This document shows positions 52,857-63,804 of a DNA stretch of 64,000 nucleotides, piece by piece. Positions within the stretch are counted from its first letter, which is position 1. The number at the start of each line of letters is the position of its first letter. The stretch comes from Nocardioides salarius (GTDB lineage: Bacteria > Actinomycetota > Actinomycetes > Propionibacteriales > Nocardioidaceae). The stretch is from the NCBI RefSeq assembly GCF_016907435.1, contig NZ_JAFBBZ010000001.1, positions 248,001-312,000 of the forward strand. The letters are read 5' to 3'. A program made the translations under genes and the position numbers. Below the pieces are notes generated by a model. That model saw only the letters and a list, made by a program, of their open reading frames with translations, ran no database searches and was not told where the DNA came from.

Positions 52857-53968
52857 GGGCGCGCTCCCGCCATCGTCTCGTAGGCGCCGCGCAGGTGCTC
52901 CTCGTCGGGCCCGGCGAGCACGACGGGTCGCCCGACCTCCTCGAGCACCACGAAGCGCAGCTGGTCGCCGCGCGACTTCTTGTCGACCGCCATCGCGGCG
53001 CGCAGCGTGTCGTAGTCGGCACCGGCGTAGGAGACCGGCAGCCCGACCCGGGCGAAGGCGCTGCGGTGCCGGTCGGCGGTGGCGTCGTCGAGGCGACCGG
53101 CGCGGCGGGCCAGCTCGGCCACGAAGACGCAGCCGATGGCCACGGCCTCGCCGTGGCGCATCGTGTAGCCCTCGGCCCGCTCGATCGCGTGGCCCATCGT
53201 GTGGCCGTAGTTGAGGGCCTCGCGACCGGGGTGCCCGCCGGCGCCGCCGGTCTCGCGCAGGTCGGCGACCACGACGTCGACCTTGACCCGCACCGAGCGC
53301 TCGACGAGCTCGCGCAGCACCGGGGAGCCGGCGGTCAGCGCGTCGGGGTCGGTGCCCTCGACGAGCTCGAGGATGCGCGGGTCGGCGATGAAGCCGCACT
53401 TGACGACCTCGCCGAGGCCGGCCACCAGGTCGGCGCGCGGCAGGGTCGCGAGCAGGGACAGGTCGCAGAGCACCCCGGCGGGCTCGTGGAAGGAGCCGAC
53501 GAGGTTCTTGCCGGCCGCGGTGTTGACGCCGGTCTTGCCGCCCACCGCCGCGTCGACCATCGCCAGCAGCGTGGTCGGCACGTGCACGACGCGGACCCCG
53601 CGCAGCCAGGTGGCGGCCACGAAGCCGCCCAGGTCGGTGGTGGCGCCGCCGCCGAAGGTCACCACGGCGTCGGAGCGGGTGAAGCCGGCCGCCCCGAGCT
53701 GCTCCCAGCACCCGGCGGCGCTCGCCGCGGTCTTGGCGGCCTCGCCGTCGGGCACCACGAGCTCGGTGACGCGGTAGGTGCCGCGCAGCGCCTCGAGCAC
53801 CGGGGCCGCGAGCGCGCGCAGGGTCTCGGGCAGCACCACCGCGACCTGGCGGGGCTGCTCGCCGAGCAGCCCGACGAGCCGGTCGGCGACGCCGTGCCCG
53901 ACCACCACGTCGTACGGCGCCGCGCCGCCGACGTGCAGCGTGGTGGGCGGGGCGGCGGGGCTGCTCAC
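52853..53968 (-). CDS. aroB: 3-dehydroquinate synthase
   Basis: 371 aa, NAD- and metal-dependent. Markers: [49 protein letters not shown] block ([29 protein letters not shown]), and [14 protein letters not shown] with metal His residues. ATG overlaps the aroK stop (ATGA). Part of the aroC-aroK-aroB-aroQ run. Confidence 0.97.
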   Translation of the reverse strand: MSSPAAPPTTLHVGGAAPYDVVVGHGVADRLVGLLGEQPRQVAVVLPETLRALAAPVLEALRGTYRVTELVVPDGEAAKTAASAAGCWEQLGAAGFTRSDAVVTFGGGATTDLGGFVAATWLRGVRVVHVPTTLLAMVDAAVGGKTGVNTAAGKNLVGSFHEPAGVLCDLSLLATLPRADLVAGLGEVVKCGFIADPRILELVEGTDPDALTAGSPVLRELVERSVRVKVDVVVADLRETGGAGGHPGREALNYGHTMGHAIERAEGYTMRHGEAVAIGCVFVAELARRAGRLDDATADRHRSAFARVGLPVSYAGADYDTLRAAMAVDKKSRGDQLRFVVLEEVGRPVVLAGPDEEHLRGAYETMAGARP

Positions 53969-54480
53969 CGGGCCGCTCCCTCGAGCAGCGCGACGACCTC
54001 GTCGGCGACCTCCTCGGGGCTGCGGGCGTCGGTGGTCACGGTGTGCGTGGCGACGGCCTCGTAGACGGGGGTGCGCTCGTCGAGCAGGGCCTTGATGCGG
54101 GCCCGCACGTTGCCGAGCAGCAGCGGCCGGCCCACGCCCAGGCCGACGCGCTTGACGGCGTCGCTGAGGCCGACGCGCAGGAAGACCACGGTCTGGCCGG
54201 CGAGCTGCTCGCGGGTGGCGGGGTCGAGCACCGCTCCCCCACCGAGAGCCAGCACGCCGTCGTGCTCGGCCAGCGCGGTGGCGACGGCCTTGCGCTCGAG
54301 CTCGCGGAAGGCCGCCTCGCCGTCGTCGACGAAGATCTCGGAGATCTCGCGGCCGGCGCTCGCCTCGACGTCGTGGTCGGTGTCGCGCACGGCCACGCCC
54401 CAGCGCTGGGCCAGCAGCCCGGCCACGGTGGTCTTGCCGGCGCCCATCGGGCCCACGAGGACCACGCGGGGAGCGCTCAC
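53965..54480 (-). CDS. aroK: Shikimate kinase
   Basis: 171 aa from a GTG at 54480 that overlaps the aroC stop (GTGA). P-loop [36 protein letters not shown] (shikimate-binding Asp), FRELE and [14 protein letters not shown]. Phosphorylates shikimate at the 3-position. Confidence 0.96.
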   Translation of the reverse strand: MSAPRVVLVGPMGAGKTTVAGLLAQRWGVAVRDTDHDVEASAGREISEIFVDDGEAAFRELERKAVATALAEHDGVLALGGGAVLDPATREQLAGQTVVFLRVGLSDAVKRVGLGVGRPLLLGNVRARIKALLDERTPVYEAVATHTVTTDARSPEEVADEVVALLEGAAR

Positions 54481-55664
54481 CGGTACCTCAGCGCCTGCAG
54501 GTAGCACTCGACGTTGCGCCGGGTCTCGCCCACGGAGTCGCCGCCGAACTTCTCCAGCAGCGCGTCGGCCACGACCAGGGCCACCATCGCCTCGGCGACG
54601 ATGCCGGCGGCCGGCACCGCGCAGACGTCGGAGCGCTGGTGGTGGGCCACGGCCTCCTCGCCGGTGGCGACGTCGATGGTGCGCAGGGCGCGGGGCACGG
54701 TCGCGATCGGCTTCATGGCCGCGCGCACGCGCAGCGCCTCGCCGGTGGTCATCCCGCCCTCGGTGCCGCCGGCGCGCCCGCTGGTGCGCCGGATGCCGTC
54801 GGGGCCGGGCACGATCTCGTCGTGGGCCAGCGACCCGGGGGTCGCGGCCAGCGCGAACCCGTCGCCGACCTCGACGCCCTTGATCGCCTGGATGCCCATC
54901 AGGGCGCCCGCGAGCCGCGAGTCGAGGCGACGGTCCCAGTGCACGTGCGAGCCCAGGCCGGGCGGCAGCCCGTGCACCACGACCTCGACGACGCCGCCGA
55001 GGGTGTCGCCGTCCTTGTGGGCGGCGTCGATGCGCTCGACCATCGCCTGGGAGGTGCCGGGGTCGAGGCAGCGCACGGGGTCGTCGTCGAGCGCGGTGAC
55101 GGTGGCGGCCGAGGCGTCGACGGGCCAGGAGCCGTCGGGGGCGCGCACGCCGCCGAGCTCGACGACGTGGGAGACCACGCCGGCACCGCAGGCCTGCTCG
55201 AGGAAGTTGGTGGCCACGCGGCCCAGGGCCACGCGGGCCGCGGTCTCGCGCGCCGAGGCCCGCTCGAGCACCGGGCGGGCCTCGTCGAAGTCGTACTTCT
55301 GCATGCCGGCCAGGTCGGCGTGGCCCGGGCGGGGCCGGGTCAGCGCGGCGTTGCGCGCCAGCGCGTCGAGCTCGGCCTGGTCGACCGGGTCGGCCGACAT
55401 CACCTTCTCCCACTTGGGCCACTCGGTGTTGCCGACCATGATCGCGACCGGCCCGCCCTGGGTGCGCCCGTGGCGCACGCCGCCGGTGAAGGTGACCTCG
55501 TCCTGCTCGAACTTCATCCGGGCCCCGCGGCCGTAGCCGAGGCGGCGCCGGGCCAGCGACTCGGCGACGTCGTCGGAGGTGACCTGGACATGGGCGGGGA
55601 GCCCCTCCAGGATCGCGACAAGAGAGGGGCCGTGGGACTCGCCCGCGGTGAGCCAACGCAGCAT
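54477..55664 (-). CDS. aroC: Chorismate synthase
   Basis: 395 aa, FMN-dependent. Starts [24 protein letters not shown], with [19 protein letters not shown], a catalytic His region in [15 protein letters not shown], and the signature [25 protein letters not shown] choose the ATG at 55664; the longer frame to 55712 adds unconserved residues. Lies 13 bp after the prepilin peptidase gene. Confidence 0.97.
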   Translation of the reverse strand: MLRWLTAGESHGPSLVAILEGLPAHVQVTSDDVAESLARRRLGYGRGARMKFEQDEVTFTGGVRHGRTQGGPVAIMVGNTEWPKWEKVMSADPVDQAELDALARNAALTRPRPGHADLAGMQKYDFDEARPVLERASARETAARVALGRVATNFLEQACGAGVVSHVVELGGVRAPDGSWPVDASAATVTALDDDPVRCLDPGTSQAMVERIDAAHKDGDTLGGVVEVVVHGLPPGLGSHVHWDRRLDSRLAGALMGIQAIKGVEVGDGFALAATPGSLAHDEIVPGPDGIRRTSGRAGGTEGGMTTGEALRVRAAMKPIATVPRALRTIDVATGEEAVAHHQRSDVCAVPAAGIVAEAMVALVVADALLEKFGGDSVGETRRNVECYLQALRYR

Positions 55665-55677
55665 GTGGCCCAGTCTT

Positions 55678-56391
55678 TCACGCCAGCAGGAGGGGTCCTC
55701 CCAGCAGTCCAAGCAGGGCGCCCACGATCATCGCCGGGCCGAACGGCTTGGCCTGGCGCAGCCTCGACCGGTCACGCCGCACCACCGCCACCACCAGCGC
55801 CGGCAGGGCCAGCACCAGGAAGCCCGCGTAGGCGCCGACCAGCGTCTCGGCCACGCCGGCGCGGCCGAGCACGAGACCGACGAGCGCGGCCAGGCGCACG
55901 TCGCCGAAGCCCATGCCGGCCGAGTGCACGAACCACAGCACCCAGAAGAAGGAGCGCAGCGCCAGCATCGCGACGCCCGCGCGCAGCACGTCGGTGTGCT
56001 CACCGGTCACCGCCCACTCCCCCAGCGCCAGCAGCACCAGGGCACCCGTCGCCGGCAGCACGACCCGCTTGGGCAGCAGCCGGGTGCGGGCGTCGACGTG
56101 GGCCAGCAGCGCGCACACCGGGGCGGCCACGGTGACGTAGGCCAGCAGCCACCCGGTGCCCAGCAGTGCCGCGACCAGGGCGACCACCGCGCCCGACACG
56201 ACGGCGAGCCCGGCCGCGAGGGGCAGCCCGAGGGACCGGGTGGCCGCGACGTCGGCGTACGACGGTGGGTCGGGCTCGTCGGCCGGGTGGTCGCCGGGCG
56301 GCGGGTCGGGCAGCCGGCGCAGGACGGCCGGCCCCAGGGCGCCTCCGGCGGCCGCGAGCGCGACCGCCGCCAGGGCGACCAGCGGCTCCAC
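55678..56391 (-). CDS. Prepilin peptidase (A24 family)
   Basis: 237 aa with about six membrane spans. The two catalytic Asp lie in [16 protein letters not shown] and [21 protein letters not shown]. The N-terminal methylase half of classical PilD is missing, as is common in actinobacterial short forms. It cleaves type IV pilin-like leader peptides; no pilin genes are in the window. It sits between aroE and aroC. Confidence 0.88.
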   Translation of the reverse strand: MEPLVALAAVALAAAGGALGPAVLRRLPDPPPGDHPADEPDPPSYADVAATRSLGLPLAAGLAVVSGAVVALVAALLGTGWLLAYVTVAAPVCALLAHVDARTRLLPKRVVLPATGALVLLALGEWAVTGEHTDVLRAGVAMLALRSFFWVLWFVHSAGMGFGDVRLAALVGLVLGRAGVAETLVGAYAGFLVLALPALVVAVVRRDRSRLRQAKPFGPAMIVGALLGLLGGPLLLA

Positions 56392-56392
56392 C

Positions 56393-57244
56393 TCAGCCCC
56401 GCGCTCGGGCGCGCAGCGCGCGCTCGCCGGCCTCGCGCATCACGGCGAGCAGGGTGCTGCGGTCGACGGAGGAGGCGGCGCCGAGGAAGAGCCCGACCTG
56501 CAGCGCGGCCTGGTGGACGAGCAGGTCGAGGCCCCCGACGAGCACGGCCCCGCGCCCGCCGGCAGCGCTGGCCAGCGGGGTGGGCCAGGGGTCGTAGAGC
56601 ACCTCGAAGAACACCGGCGCCTCGAGCAGCGCGAGCAGGTCGGGCCCCTGCGCGCTCGCGGGCACGGTGGAGACCACCACGTCGGCGCGCACCGGCTGCG
56701 TGGGCAGCGCCAGCGCCTCGACCCGGGGTGCCGAGGGGTGCGCGCGGACCGCGTCGACGGTCTGCGCCGCGCGCTGCGGCGAGCGGGCCAGCACCCGCAC
56801 CCGGGTGGCGCCCTCCTCGACCAGCGCCAGGGCGGTCGACGCGGCGGTGGCCCCGCCGCCGAGCACCACCACGTCGTCGACGGCCCCGGCCCAGCGCTCG
56901 CGCACCGCGGCGGCCGCACCGGGGAGGTCGGTGTTGTCCGCCAGCCCTCCGGCGACGACGTCGTCGCCGAGCACGAGCGTGTTGGCGGCTCCCACCAGGC
57001 GGGCCCGGTCGGTGACCTCGCCGGCGAGGTCGAGCAGCTCGCGCTTGAGCGGCATGGTCAGCGACAGCCCGCGCCACGAGGGGTCGAGGCCGCGCAGGAA
57101 GTCGGCGAGGGTCCCGCCCGGCACCCGCACCGCCTCGTAGGTCCAGCCCTCCAGCCCCAGTGCGTCGTACGCCGCGCGGTGCAGCACCGGCGACAGGGAG
57201 TGGTCGACGGGGTCGCCGAGCACGGCGCAGCGCACAGGAGCCAC
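56393..57244 (-). CDS. aroE: Shikimate dehydrogenase
   Basis: 283 aa, GTG start 8 bp after the mltG stop. Substrate motif DHSLSPVLHRAAYDALGLEG, catalytic Lys in SLTMPLKRELLD, NTDLPG, and NADP fold VVVLGGGATAASTALALV. Reduces 3-dehydroshikimate. Belongs to the shikimate run with aroC, aroK, aroB and aroQ. Confidence 0.94.
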   Translation of the reverse strand: MAPVRCAVLGDPVDHSLSPVLHRAAYDALGLEGWTYEAVRVPGGTLADFLRGLDPSWRGLSLTMPLKRELLDLAGEVTDRARLVGAANTLVLGDDVVAGGLADNTDLPGAAAAVRERWAGAVDDVVVLGGGATAASTALALVEEGATRVRVLARSPQRAAQTVDAVRAHPSAPRVEALALPTQPVRADVVVSTVPASAQGPDLLALLEAPVFFEVLYDPWPTPLASAAGGRGAVLVGGLDLLVHQAALQVGLFLGAASSVDRSTLLAVMREAGERALRARARG

Positions 57245-57252
57245 CGTCGTGC

Positions 57253-58437
57253 TCAGCAGCGGTCCGACTGGGTGTCGCAGTACTCGTCGAGCTCGCGGCG
57301 GAAGCCGAGGAACTCGTCGTAGGACTCGGTGAACTTCGTCTCGCCGGTCTCGAGGTTCACCGTCACGTAGAACAGCCAGGGCCCGTCGGCCGGGGCGGCG
57401 GCCGCCGCGATGGCCGCGTCGCCGGGCGCCTCGATCGGGCCGGGCGGCAGCCCCTGCTGGGTGTAGGTGTTGTACGGCGAGTCGGCCACGGAGTCGATCT
57501 CGTCGAGCGTGAGCCGGGCGATGGGCGACTTGTCGAGGGCGTAGTTGACGGCCGCGTCGATCTGCAGCAGCCCGTTGGTGACCCCGTTCTCGGGGTTCTC
57601 CAGCCGGTTGTAGATCACCCGGGCGACCTTGGGCATGTCGTCGCCGCGGCCCTCGGCCTCGACCAGGCTGGCCACGGTCATCAGCTCGTGGGGGGTGTAG
57701 CCGAGCTCCTCGGCGGCGCCCTCGAGGTCGGCCTCCTCGGCGGCCTGCTCCCAGCGGTCGACCATCGCGCCGAGCATGTCCTTGGGCTTGTCCTTCGGGC
57801 CGAAGGCGTAGGTGGAGGGGAACAGGTAGCCCTCGGGGTTGCCGTCGGCGTAGTCGGGCAGCCCGATCTTCTGGGGCTGGTCGAGCACGTTGCGGAAGCG
57901 GCCGGCACCGAAGTCGGTGCCCTTGGCCAGCACGTCGACCACCTGGTCGACGTTGAGGCCCTCCGGGACCGTGACCGAGCTGGTCAGCAGGTTGGCGGGA
58001 TCGACCAGCACGTCGATCGCGTCGGCCGAGGCCATCTCCTTCTGCAGCTCGTAGAAGCCGACCTGGATGCCGGCCGACTCGCTGTCGGCCTGGGCGGCGG
58101 AGATGCAGGAGTCGACCGAGGCCACGACGTCCTCGTCCTTGAGGCCGCGGCAGATCGCGGCGGCGCTGTCGCCGCTGCTGACCTCGAAGAGCACCCGCCC
58201 GCGCCCGGGACCGTCGTAGTCGGGCGCGGAGGAGAAGCGGTCGGAGACGAAGTCGGTGACCTTGGTGCCGGCGAACCACAGCCCGCCGCCGATGAGCGCG
58301 AGCGCGACGAGCACCGCCAGGCAGCCGGGGAGCCGGCTGCGCTTGCGGCGCCGGGAGCCGCCCGCGACGTACTCGGGTTCGGCGGGCAGCACCGTGGCTG
58401 CGTCGACCGTCTCCCCGTCGGGCTGGTGCTCGCTCAT
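57253..58437 (-). CDS. mltG: Endolytic murein transglycosylase
   Basis: 394 aa. Single N-terminal membrane anchor ([20 protein letters not shown]) after a basic stretch, a LysM-like region, and the YceG catalytic domain: [26 protein letters not shown] (catalytic Glu), [35 protein letters not shown]. It cuts nascent peptidoglycan strands outside the membrane. ATG overlaps the ruvX stop (ATGA). Confidence 0.96.
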   Translation of the reverse strand: MSEHQPDGETVDAATVLPAEPEYVAGGSRRRKRSRLPGCLAVLVALALIGGGLWFAGTKVTDFVSDRFSSAPDYDGPGRGRVLFEVSSGDSAAAICRGLKDEDVVASVDSCISAAQADSESAGIQVGFYELQKEMASADAIDVLVDPANLLTSSVTVPEGLNVDQVVDVLAKGTDFGAGRFRNVLDQPQKIGLPDYADGNPEGYLFPSTYAFGPKDKPKDMLGAMVDRWEQAAEEADLEGAAEELGYTPHELMTVASLVEAEGRGDDMPKVARVIYNRLENPENGVTNGLLQIDAAVNYALDKSPIARLTLDEIDSVADSPYNTYTQQGLPPGPIEAPGDAAIAAAAAPADGPWLFYVTVNLETGETKFTESYDEFLGFRRELDEYCDTQSDRC

Positions 58438-58904
58438 GCCTGCTCCTCGACGATCTCGCCCGGAGCGGTGCCCGTGGCGCGTTCGGTGTCCAGTGCGTGC
58501 TGGAGGATGAACACGGCCGCTGCCTGGTCCACCACCGCACGCCGGTTGCTGCCCTTGCGTCCTCGGTCGCGCAGCATAGCCTCCGCCGAGACGGTGGTGA
58601 GGCGCTCGTCGACCAGCCGCACCGGCACCGGGGCGACCCGGCGCGCCAGCGCGACCGCGAACTCACGGACCTTCACCGCCGCCGGACCCTCGCCGCCCTT
58701 CAGCGAGCGGGGCAGCCCGACGACCACCTCGACGACCTCGGAGTCCTCCGAGACCTCCTTGAGGATGGCGCCCAGGCGTCGCAGGTCGCCGCCACCGCGG
58801 CGCACCGTCTCGACCGGCGTGGCCAGGAACCCCGTGGGGTCGCTGCGGGCCACCCCGATCCGGGCGTCGCCCGGGTCGATGCCCAGGCGGGTGCCGTGGC
58901 GCAC
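58434..58904 (-). CDS. ruvX: Holliday junction resolvase-like YqgF/RuvX
   Basis: 156 aa RNase H-fold protein. GTG at 58904. Markers: [61 protein letters not shown]. Likely a 5'-end rRNA processing or junction nuclease. Starts 5 bp after the alaS stop. Confidence 0.94.
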   Translation of the reverse strand: MRHGTRLGIDPGDARIGVARSDPTGFLATPVETVRRGGGDLRRLGAILKEVSEDSEVVEVVVGLPRSLKGGEGPAAVKVREFAVALARRVAPVPVRLVDERLTTVSAEAMLRDRGRKGSNRRAVVDQAAAVFILQHALDTERATGTAPGEIVEEQA

Positions 58905-58909
58905 CCGGC

Positions 58910-61585
58910 TCAGGCCCCGGCCGCGCGCGCGACCTCGGCCTCGACCGCGGCGAGCGCCTCGTCGAGGCGGGTGGTGTCGGTGCCGCCGCCCTGGGCCACG
59001 TCGGCCTTGCCGCCGCCCTTGCCGCCGACGAGCGGACCGACCGCGCGCACCAGGTCGTTGGCGCTGAGCCCGCGGGCACGCGCCGCGTCGTTGGTGGCCG
59101 CGACCACCGACACCTTGGCGTCGAGGACGCCGAGCACGACCACCACACCGGGTCGGTCCTGTGGCAGCCGGCCGCGCACGTCGGTGGCCAGGGTGCGCAC
59201 GTCGCCGCCGCCCGCGCCGTCGACCCGGTGGGCCACGACGGCGACGCCCTGCACGTCGCTCGCGCCGGCGGCCAGTGCCGCGCCGCCGGAGAGCAGCTGG
59301 GACAGGCGGGCCTTCTCGACCTCCTTCTCGGCCGAGCGCAGCCGCTCGACGAGGTCGGAGACCCGCGGGACGAGGTCGTCGGGCTGCGTCTTGAGCAGGC
59401 CGGTGAGCTGGGCGACCACGTCGCGCTCGCGGGCCAGGTAGGCGAAGCCCTCGACGCCGGTGAAGGCCTCGATGCGCCGGTTGCCCGAGCCCACCGACGA
59501 CTCGCCGGTCACCACCACGGTGCCGATCTGGGAGGAGTGCTCGACGTGGGTGCCGCCGCACAGCTCGCGCGACCACGGGCCGCCGATCTCGACCACGCGC
59601 ACCTGGGTGTCGTCGTAGGTCTCGCCGAAGAGCGCGATCGCGCCCCACTCCTTGGCCTGCTCGAGCGTCATGTACTGCCATCCGACGGGCAGGTCGGCGC
59701 GCAGCGCCTGGTTGGAGACCTGCTCGATGTCGCGCACCTGCTCGGGGCTCAGCGAGCTGGTCCAGCCGAAGTCGAGGCGCAGGTAGCCGGGACGGTTGTA
59801 GGAGCCCGACTGCAGGGCCGAGGGGCCGAGCACCTCGCGCAGCGCGGCGTGCACCACGTGGGTGCCCGAGTGGGCCTGGCGCGCGCCGGTGCGCCACTCG
59901 GGGTCGACCTGGGCGGCGAGCAGGGCGTCCTGCACGAGCTCGCCCTCGAGCACGCGCACCTGGTGGACCACCAGCCCGCGCACCGGGCGCTGCACGTCGA
60001 GCACCTCGAGCCGGGTGCCGTCACCGACCAGGACGCCCGCGTCGGCGGCCTGGCCGCCGGACTCGGCGTAGAACGGGGTGCGGTCGAGCACGACCTCGCC
60101 GACCTCGCCGGCGCCCAGCGCGGGCACGCCGGCACCGCCCGAGAGGACCGCGAGCACCCGCGACTCGGTCTGCAGCGTCTCGTAGGCCAGCCAGTCGGTC
60201 GGGCCGTGGGCGTCGAGGATGCCGCGGTAGACCCCGGTGTCGGCGTGCTGGCCCTTCTTGGCCTTGGCGTCGGCCTTGGCGCGCTCGCGCTGCTCGGCCA
60301 TCAGCCCGCGGAAGCCCTGCTCGTCGACGCCGAGACCGGCCTCCGAGGCCATCTCGAGGGTCAGGTCGATCGGGAAGCCGTAGGTGTCGTGCAGGGTGAA
60401 CGCCTGGGCGCCGGAGAGCTGGGCCCGGCCGGTGCTGCGGACCTCGTCGGCGGCGCGGTCGAAGAGCTGGGTGCCGGCGAGCAGCGTCTTGGCGAACGCG
60501 TCCTCCTCGGCGTAGGCGACCCGGCTGATCCGGTCGAAGCCGGTCTCGACCTCGGGGTAGGACAGCTTCATCCGGTCGCGGCTGACCGGCAGCAGCTCGC
60601 GCAGCGCCGGGCCGTCGTACCCGAGCAGGCGCATGGAGCGGATGGCCCGGCGCAGCAGGCGACGCAGCACGTAGCCGCGGGCCTCGTTGCCGGGGGTGAC
60701 GCCGTCGCTGATCAGCATCAGCGCGCTGCGCACGTGGTCGGCCACGACGCGGAAGCGCACGTCGTCAGCCGGGTCGGCGCCGTACTTCCTGCCGCTCAGC
60801 TCGGCCGCGCGCTCGATGACCGGGAAGACCTCGTCGATCTCGTAGAGGTTCTCCTTGCCCTGCAGCAGGTAGGCCACCCGCTCCAGGCCCATGCCGGTGT
60901 CGATGTTCTTGGCCGGCAGCGGGCCCTCGACGTCGAAGTCGGCCTTCGAGCGCACCTGGCTCAGCGACTCCTGCATGAACACGAGGTTCCAGATTTCCAG
61001 GAACCGGTCCTCGTCGGCGTTCGGGCCGCCGTCGGGGCCGTAGGCCGGCCCGCGGTCGACGTAGATCTCCGAGCAGGGACCGCCGGGGCCCGGCACGCCC
61101 ATGTTCCAGTAGTTGTCCTCGAGGCCGCGCTCCTGGATGCGCTCGAAGGGCAGGCCCGCGACCTCGTGCCACAGCTGCTTGGCCTCGTCGTCGCTGGGCA
61201 GCACCGTGACCCAGATCTTCTCGGGGTCGAAGCCGAAGCCGCCGTCGTCGACGGAGCCGGTGACCAGGCTCCAGGCGAAGCGGATCGCCCCCTCCTTGAA
61301 GTAGTCGCCGAAGGAGAAGTTGCCGCACATCTGGAAGAAGGTGCCGTGACGCGTGGTCTTGCCGACCTCCTCGATGTCGAGGGTGCGCACGCACTTCTGC
61401 ACGCTGGTGGCCCGGTCCCACTTGGGGGTCTCCTGGCCCAGGAAGTAGGGCTTGAAGGGCACCATGCCGGCGTTGACGAACAGCAGGTTGGGGTCGTCGA
61501 GCAGCAGCGAGGCCGACGGCACGACCGTGTGCCCGTGACGCTCGAAGTGCGCCACGAACCTGCGCCGGATCTCCGCGGTCTCCAT
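58910..61585 (-). CDS. alaS: Alanyl-tRNA synthetase
   Basis: 891 aa, class II. Catalytic domain from [24 protein letters not shown], with [14 protein letters not shown] and RDRFLEI-type motif; editing domain with the HxxxH zinc pair ([11 protein letters not shown]) and [14 protein letters not shown]-Ala domain ending with a glycine-rich [15 protein letters not shown] motif. ATG overlaps the preceding stop (TGATG). Confidence 0.98.
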   Translation of the reverse strand: METAEIRRRFVAHFERHGHTVVPSASLLLDDPNLLFVNAGMVPFKPYFLGQETPKWDRATSVQKCVRTLDIEEVGKTTRHGTFFQMCGNFSFGDYFKEGAIRFAWSLVTGSVDDGGFGFDPEKIWVTVLPSDDEAKQLWHEVAGLPFERIQERGLEDNYWNMGVPGPGGPCSEIYVDRGPAYGPDGGPNADEDRFLEIWNLVFMQESLSQVRSKADFDVEGPLPAKNIDTGMGLERVAYLLQGKENLYEIDEVFPVIERAAELSGRKYGADPADDVRFRVVADHVRSALMLISDGVTPGNEARGYVLRRLLRRAIRSMRLLGYDGPALRELLPVSRDRMKLSYPEVETGFDRISRVAYAEEDAFAKTLLAGTQLFDRAADEVRSTGRAQLSGAQAFTLHDTYGFPIDLTLEMASEAGLGVDEQGFRGLMAEQRERAKADAKAKKGQHADTGVYRGILDAHGPTDWLAYETLQTESRVLAVLSGGAGVPALGAGEVGEVVLDRTPFYAESGGQAADAGVLVGDGTRLEVLDVQRPVRGLVVHQVRVLEGELVQDALLAAQVDPEWRTGARQAHSGTHVVHAALREVLGPSALQSGSYNRPGYLRLDFGWTSSLSPEQVRDIEQVSNQALRADLPVGWQYMTLEQAKEWGAIALFGETYDDTQVRVVEIGGPWSRELCGGTHVEHSSQIGTVVVTGESSVGSGNRRIEAFTGVEGFAYLARERDVVAQLTGLLKTQPDDLVPRVSDLVERLRSAEKEVEKARLSQLLSGGAALAAGASDVQGVAVVAHRVDGAGGGDVRTLATDVRGRLPQDRPGVVVVLGVLDAKVSVVAATNDAARARGLSANDLVRAVGPLVGGKGGGKADVAQGGGTDTTRLDEALAAVEAEVARAAGA

Positions 61586-61872
61586 CAGCTGCTGCCTTCC
61601 TGTCCTGCTGTCGGTGGGGGTGTGTCGGGGTGGTCGGTGGGGGCCGCCTGGATCTGTCGGGGGCCGGCGGCGGCGAGCCGCTCGCGCAGCTCGTCCTGGA
61701 CCTCGGCCCGGCCCTGGGCGACCTCGTCGCGGAAGAGGCGGGCACCGAGGGCCAGGGCGCCGACCCGGTCGCGCAGACCGTCGGCGGTGAGCGCCTCGGC
61801 CGCGCGGCGACCACGCACCATCGCGTAGACCCCGGCGCCGGCTCCGGCCACGAACCAGAGCCCGCGGCTCAT
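61585..61872 (-). CDS. DUF6167-type small membrane protein
   Basis: 95 aa. One span (MSRGLWFVAGAGAGVYAMV), a basic RGRRAAEALTADGLRDRVG and a helical tail (FRDEVAQGRAEVQDELRERL). Position directly before alaS is typical for this actinobacterial family. Function unknown. The start overlaps its upstream neighbour's stop and its stop overlaps the alaS start. Confidence 0.8.
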   Translation of the reverse strand: MSRGLWFVAGAGAGVYAMVRGRRAAEALTADGLRDRVGALALGARLFRDEVAQGRAEVQDELRERLAAAGPRQIQAAPTDHPDTPPPTAGQEGSS

Positions 61873-62414
61873 GCGGCGGGCTCCGCCTGGTCGGCGCGGC
61901 CCCGGGCCTGCCACTCGCGACGCGCGGCGCGCAGGTCGGCGCGGCGCTGCTTGCGCGCCCGCTTGACCTCGCGACGCATCTCGAAGCGGATGCGGTGGCG
62001 GGTCTCCGGCGCCAGGGCGCGACGCAGCCCGTGGGCCAGCGACGCGGCCTGCACGGCGCTCTCGCGCAGCACCAGGTCGGCGAAGAGCGGGGCCGGCACG
62101 GTCGGCGCGTCCTGCGCGTCCTGCCCGTCCTCCGCGGCGCTGGGTGCCTCGGGCTCCTCGCCCACGTGCGTGATGACGTACTCGTGGGCGTCGAGCGACT
62201 CGCGCCGCTGCTGACGGGCCAGCCGGTGCTCGACGTCCTCGACCCGCGCCACCAGCTCCTCGGCGCTGCGGCGCACCGCGTCGAGATCGGCCGCGGCCCT
62301 GCGTCGGGCGCGCCCCACGGCCACCAGCGCGGCGGCGGCGAGCAGCCCGAGCAGGAGCACGGCGACGGTGGTCGCGACGAGTGCCCACACGGGCACGCTC
62401 CACTGCTCGGTCAT
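61869..62414 (-). CDS. Single-pass membrane protein with charged tail
   Basis: 181 aa. An N-terminal span (VWALVATTVAVLLLGLLAAAALVAVG), a coiled-coil-like stretch (ADLDAVRRSAEELVARVEDVEHRLARQ) and a very basic C-terminus (RHRIRFEMRREVKRARKQRRADLRAARREW) that may bind nucleic acid or membrane. It lies between rarA and alaS. Role unknown. Confidence 0.8.
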   Translation of the reverse strand: MTEQWSVPVWALVATTVAVLLLGLLAAAALVAVGRARRRAAADLDAVRRSAEELVARVEDVEHRLARQQRRESLDAHEYVITHVGEEPEAPSAAEDGQDAQDAPTVPAPLFADLVLRESAVQAASLAHGLRRALAPETRHRIRFEMRREVKRARKQRRADLRAARREWQARGRADQAEPAA

Positions 62415-62425
62415 GGTGCCCGACC

Positions 62426-63781
62426 CTACCGTCCGCGGATGATGCGACGAACTCGCTCCCACCGCTCCTTGATCGCCGCCTCGGCACCGATCTCCTTGGG
62501 CCGGTAGTACGTCGCGTCGGCGACCACGTCGGGGGCGTACTGCTGCTCGGCCACCCCGTAGGGCTCGTCGTGGCTGTAGGTGTAGCTGCGGCCGTGGCCC
62601 AGGTCCTTGGCGCCCGCGTAGTGGGCGTCGCGCAGGTGGGCCGGCACCGGCCCGACCTTGCCCGCACGCACGTCGCCGGACGCCTCGGCCAGCGCGGTCG
62701 TGACGGCGTTGGACTTGGGCGCCACGGCCAGCGCGATGGTGGCGTGGGCCAGGTTGAACTTCGCCTCGGGCATCCCGATCAGCTGGACGGCCTGGGCGGC
62801 GGCCACCGCGGTGGTCAGCGCCGACGGGTCGGCCAGCCCGATGTCCTCGCTGGCCAGGACCACCAGGCGGCGCGCGATGAAGCGCGGGTCCTCGCCGGCC
62901 TCCATCATCCGGGTCAGGTAGTGCATGGCGGCGTCGGCGTCGGAGCCGCGCACCGACTTGATGAAGGCGCTGGTGACGTCGTAGTGCTGGTCGCCCTGGC
63001 GGTCGTAGCGCACCGCTGCCTGGTCGACGGCCGTCTCCGCGGTGGGCAGGTCGATCGCGGTGGCACCGCGGGCCCGTGCCGCGCCGGCCGCGGCCTCGAG
63101 ATAGGTCAGGCTGCGCCGGGCGTCGCCGCCGGCCAGGCGCACCAGGTGCTCGGCGGCGTCCTCGTCCAGGGTGTACTCCCCCGCGAGCCCGCGCTCGTCG
63201 ACCAGCGCCTGGTCGATGACCGCGCGCACGTCGTCGTCGCTCAGCGACTCCAGGCGCAGCAGCAGGCTGCGCGACAGCAGCGGGGAGATGACCGAGAAGA
63301 ACGGGTTCTCGGTGGTGGCGGCCACCAGCGTGACCCACCGGTTCTCGACGCCGGGCAGCAGCGCGTCCTGCTGGGCCTTGCTGAAGCGGTGCACCTCGTC
63401 GACGAAGAGCACGGTCTCGTTGCCCGTCGCGACCAGCTCAGCCCGCGCGCTGTCGATGGCAGCCCGGACCTCCTTGACGCCCGCCGAGACCGCCGAGACC
63501 TCGACGAAGCGGCGGTCGGTCTGCTGGCTCAGGATCGAGGCGATCGTGGTCTTGCCGGTGCCCGGCGGCCCCCACAGCAGGAGCGACAGCGAGCGCTGGT
63601 CCTCGATCAGCTGGTGCAGCGGCGAACCCGGCTCGCGCAGCTGCGACTGGCCCACCAGCTCCTCGAGGGTGCGCGGGCGCATCCGCACCGCCAGCGGCGC
63701 CGAGGCGTGCGAGCTGGCGGCCAGGGAGCCCCCGCCGGTCCTGCCGGACCCGGGCGTCGGGGCGTCGAACAGTGCGTCCAC
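62426..63781 (-). CDS. rarA: Replication-associated recombination protein RarA/MgsA
   Basis: 451 aa AAA+ ATPase acting at stalled forks. N-terminal [14 protein letters not shown], Walker [18 protein letters not shown], Walker [19 protein letters not shown], sensor [19 protein letters not shown], and the MgsA C-terminal region ([28 protein letters not shown]). Likely first gene of the rarA-alaS run. Confidence 0.96.
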   Translation of the reverse strand: MDALFDAPTPGSGRTGGGSLAASSHASAPLAVRMRPRTLEELVGQSQLREPGSPLHQLIEDQRSLSLLLWGPPGTGKTTIASILSQQTDRRFVEVSAVSAGVKEVRAAIDSARAELVATGNETVLFVDEVHRFSKAQQDALLPGVENRWVTLVAATTENPFFSVISPLLSRSLLLRLESLSDDDVRAVIDQALVDERGLAGEYTLDEDAAEHLVRLAGGDARRSLTYLEAAAGAARARGATAIDLPTAETAVDQAAVRYDRQGDQHYDVTSAFIKSVRGSDADAAMHYLTRMMEAGEDPRFIARRLVVLASEDIGLADPSALTTAVAAAQAVQLIGMPEAKFNLAHATIALAVAPKSNAVTTALAEASGDVRAGKVGPVPAHLRDAHYAGAKDLGHGRSYTYSHDEPYGVAEQQYAPDVVADATYYRPKEIGAEAAIKERWERVRRIIRGR

Positions 63782-63804
63782 CCCGACAGCCTAGGAGCCG
63801 GTGC

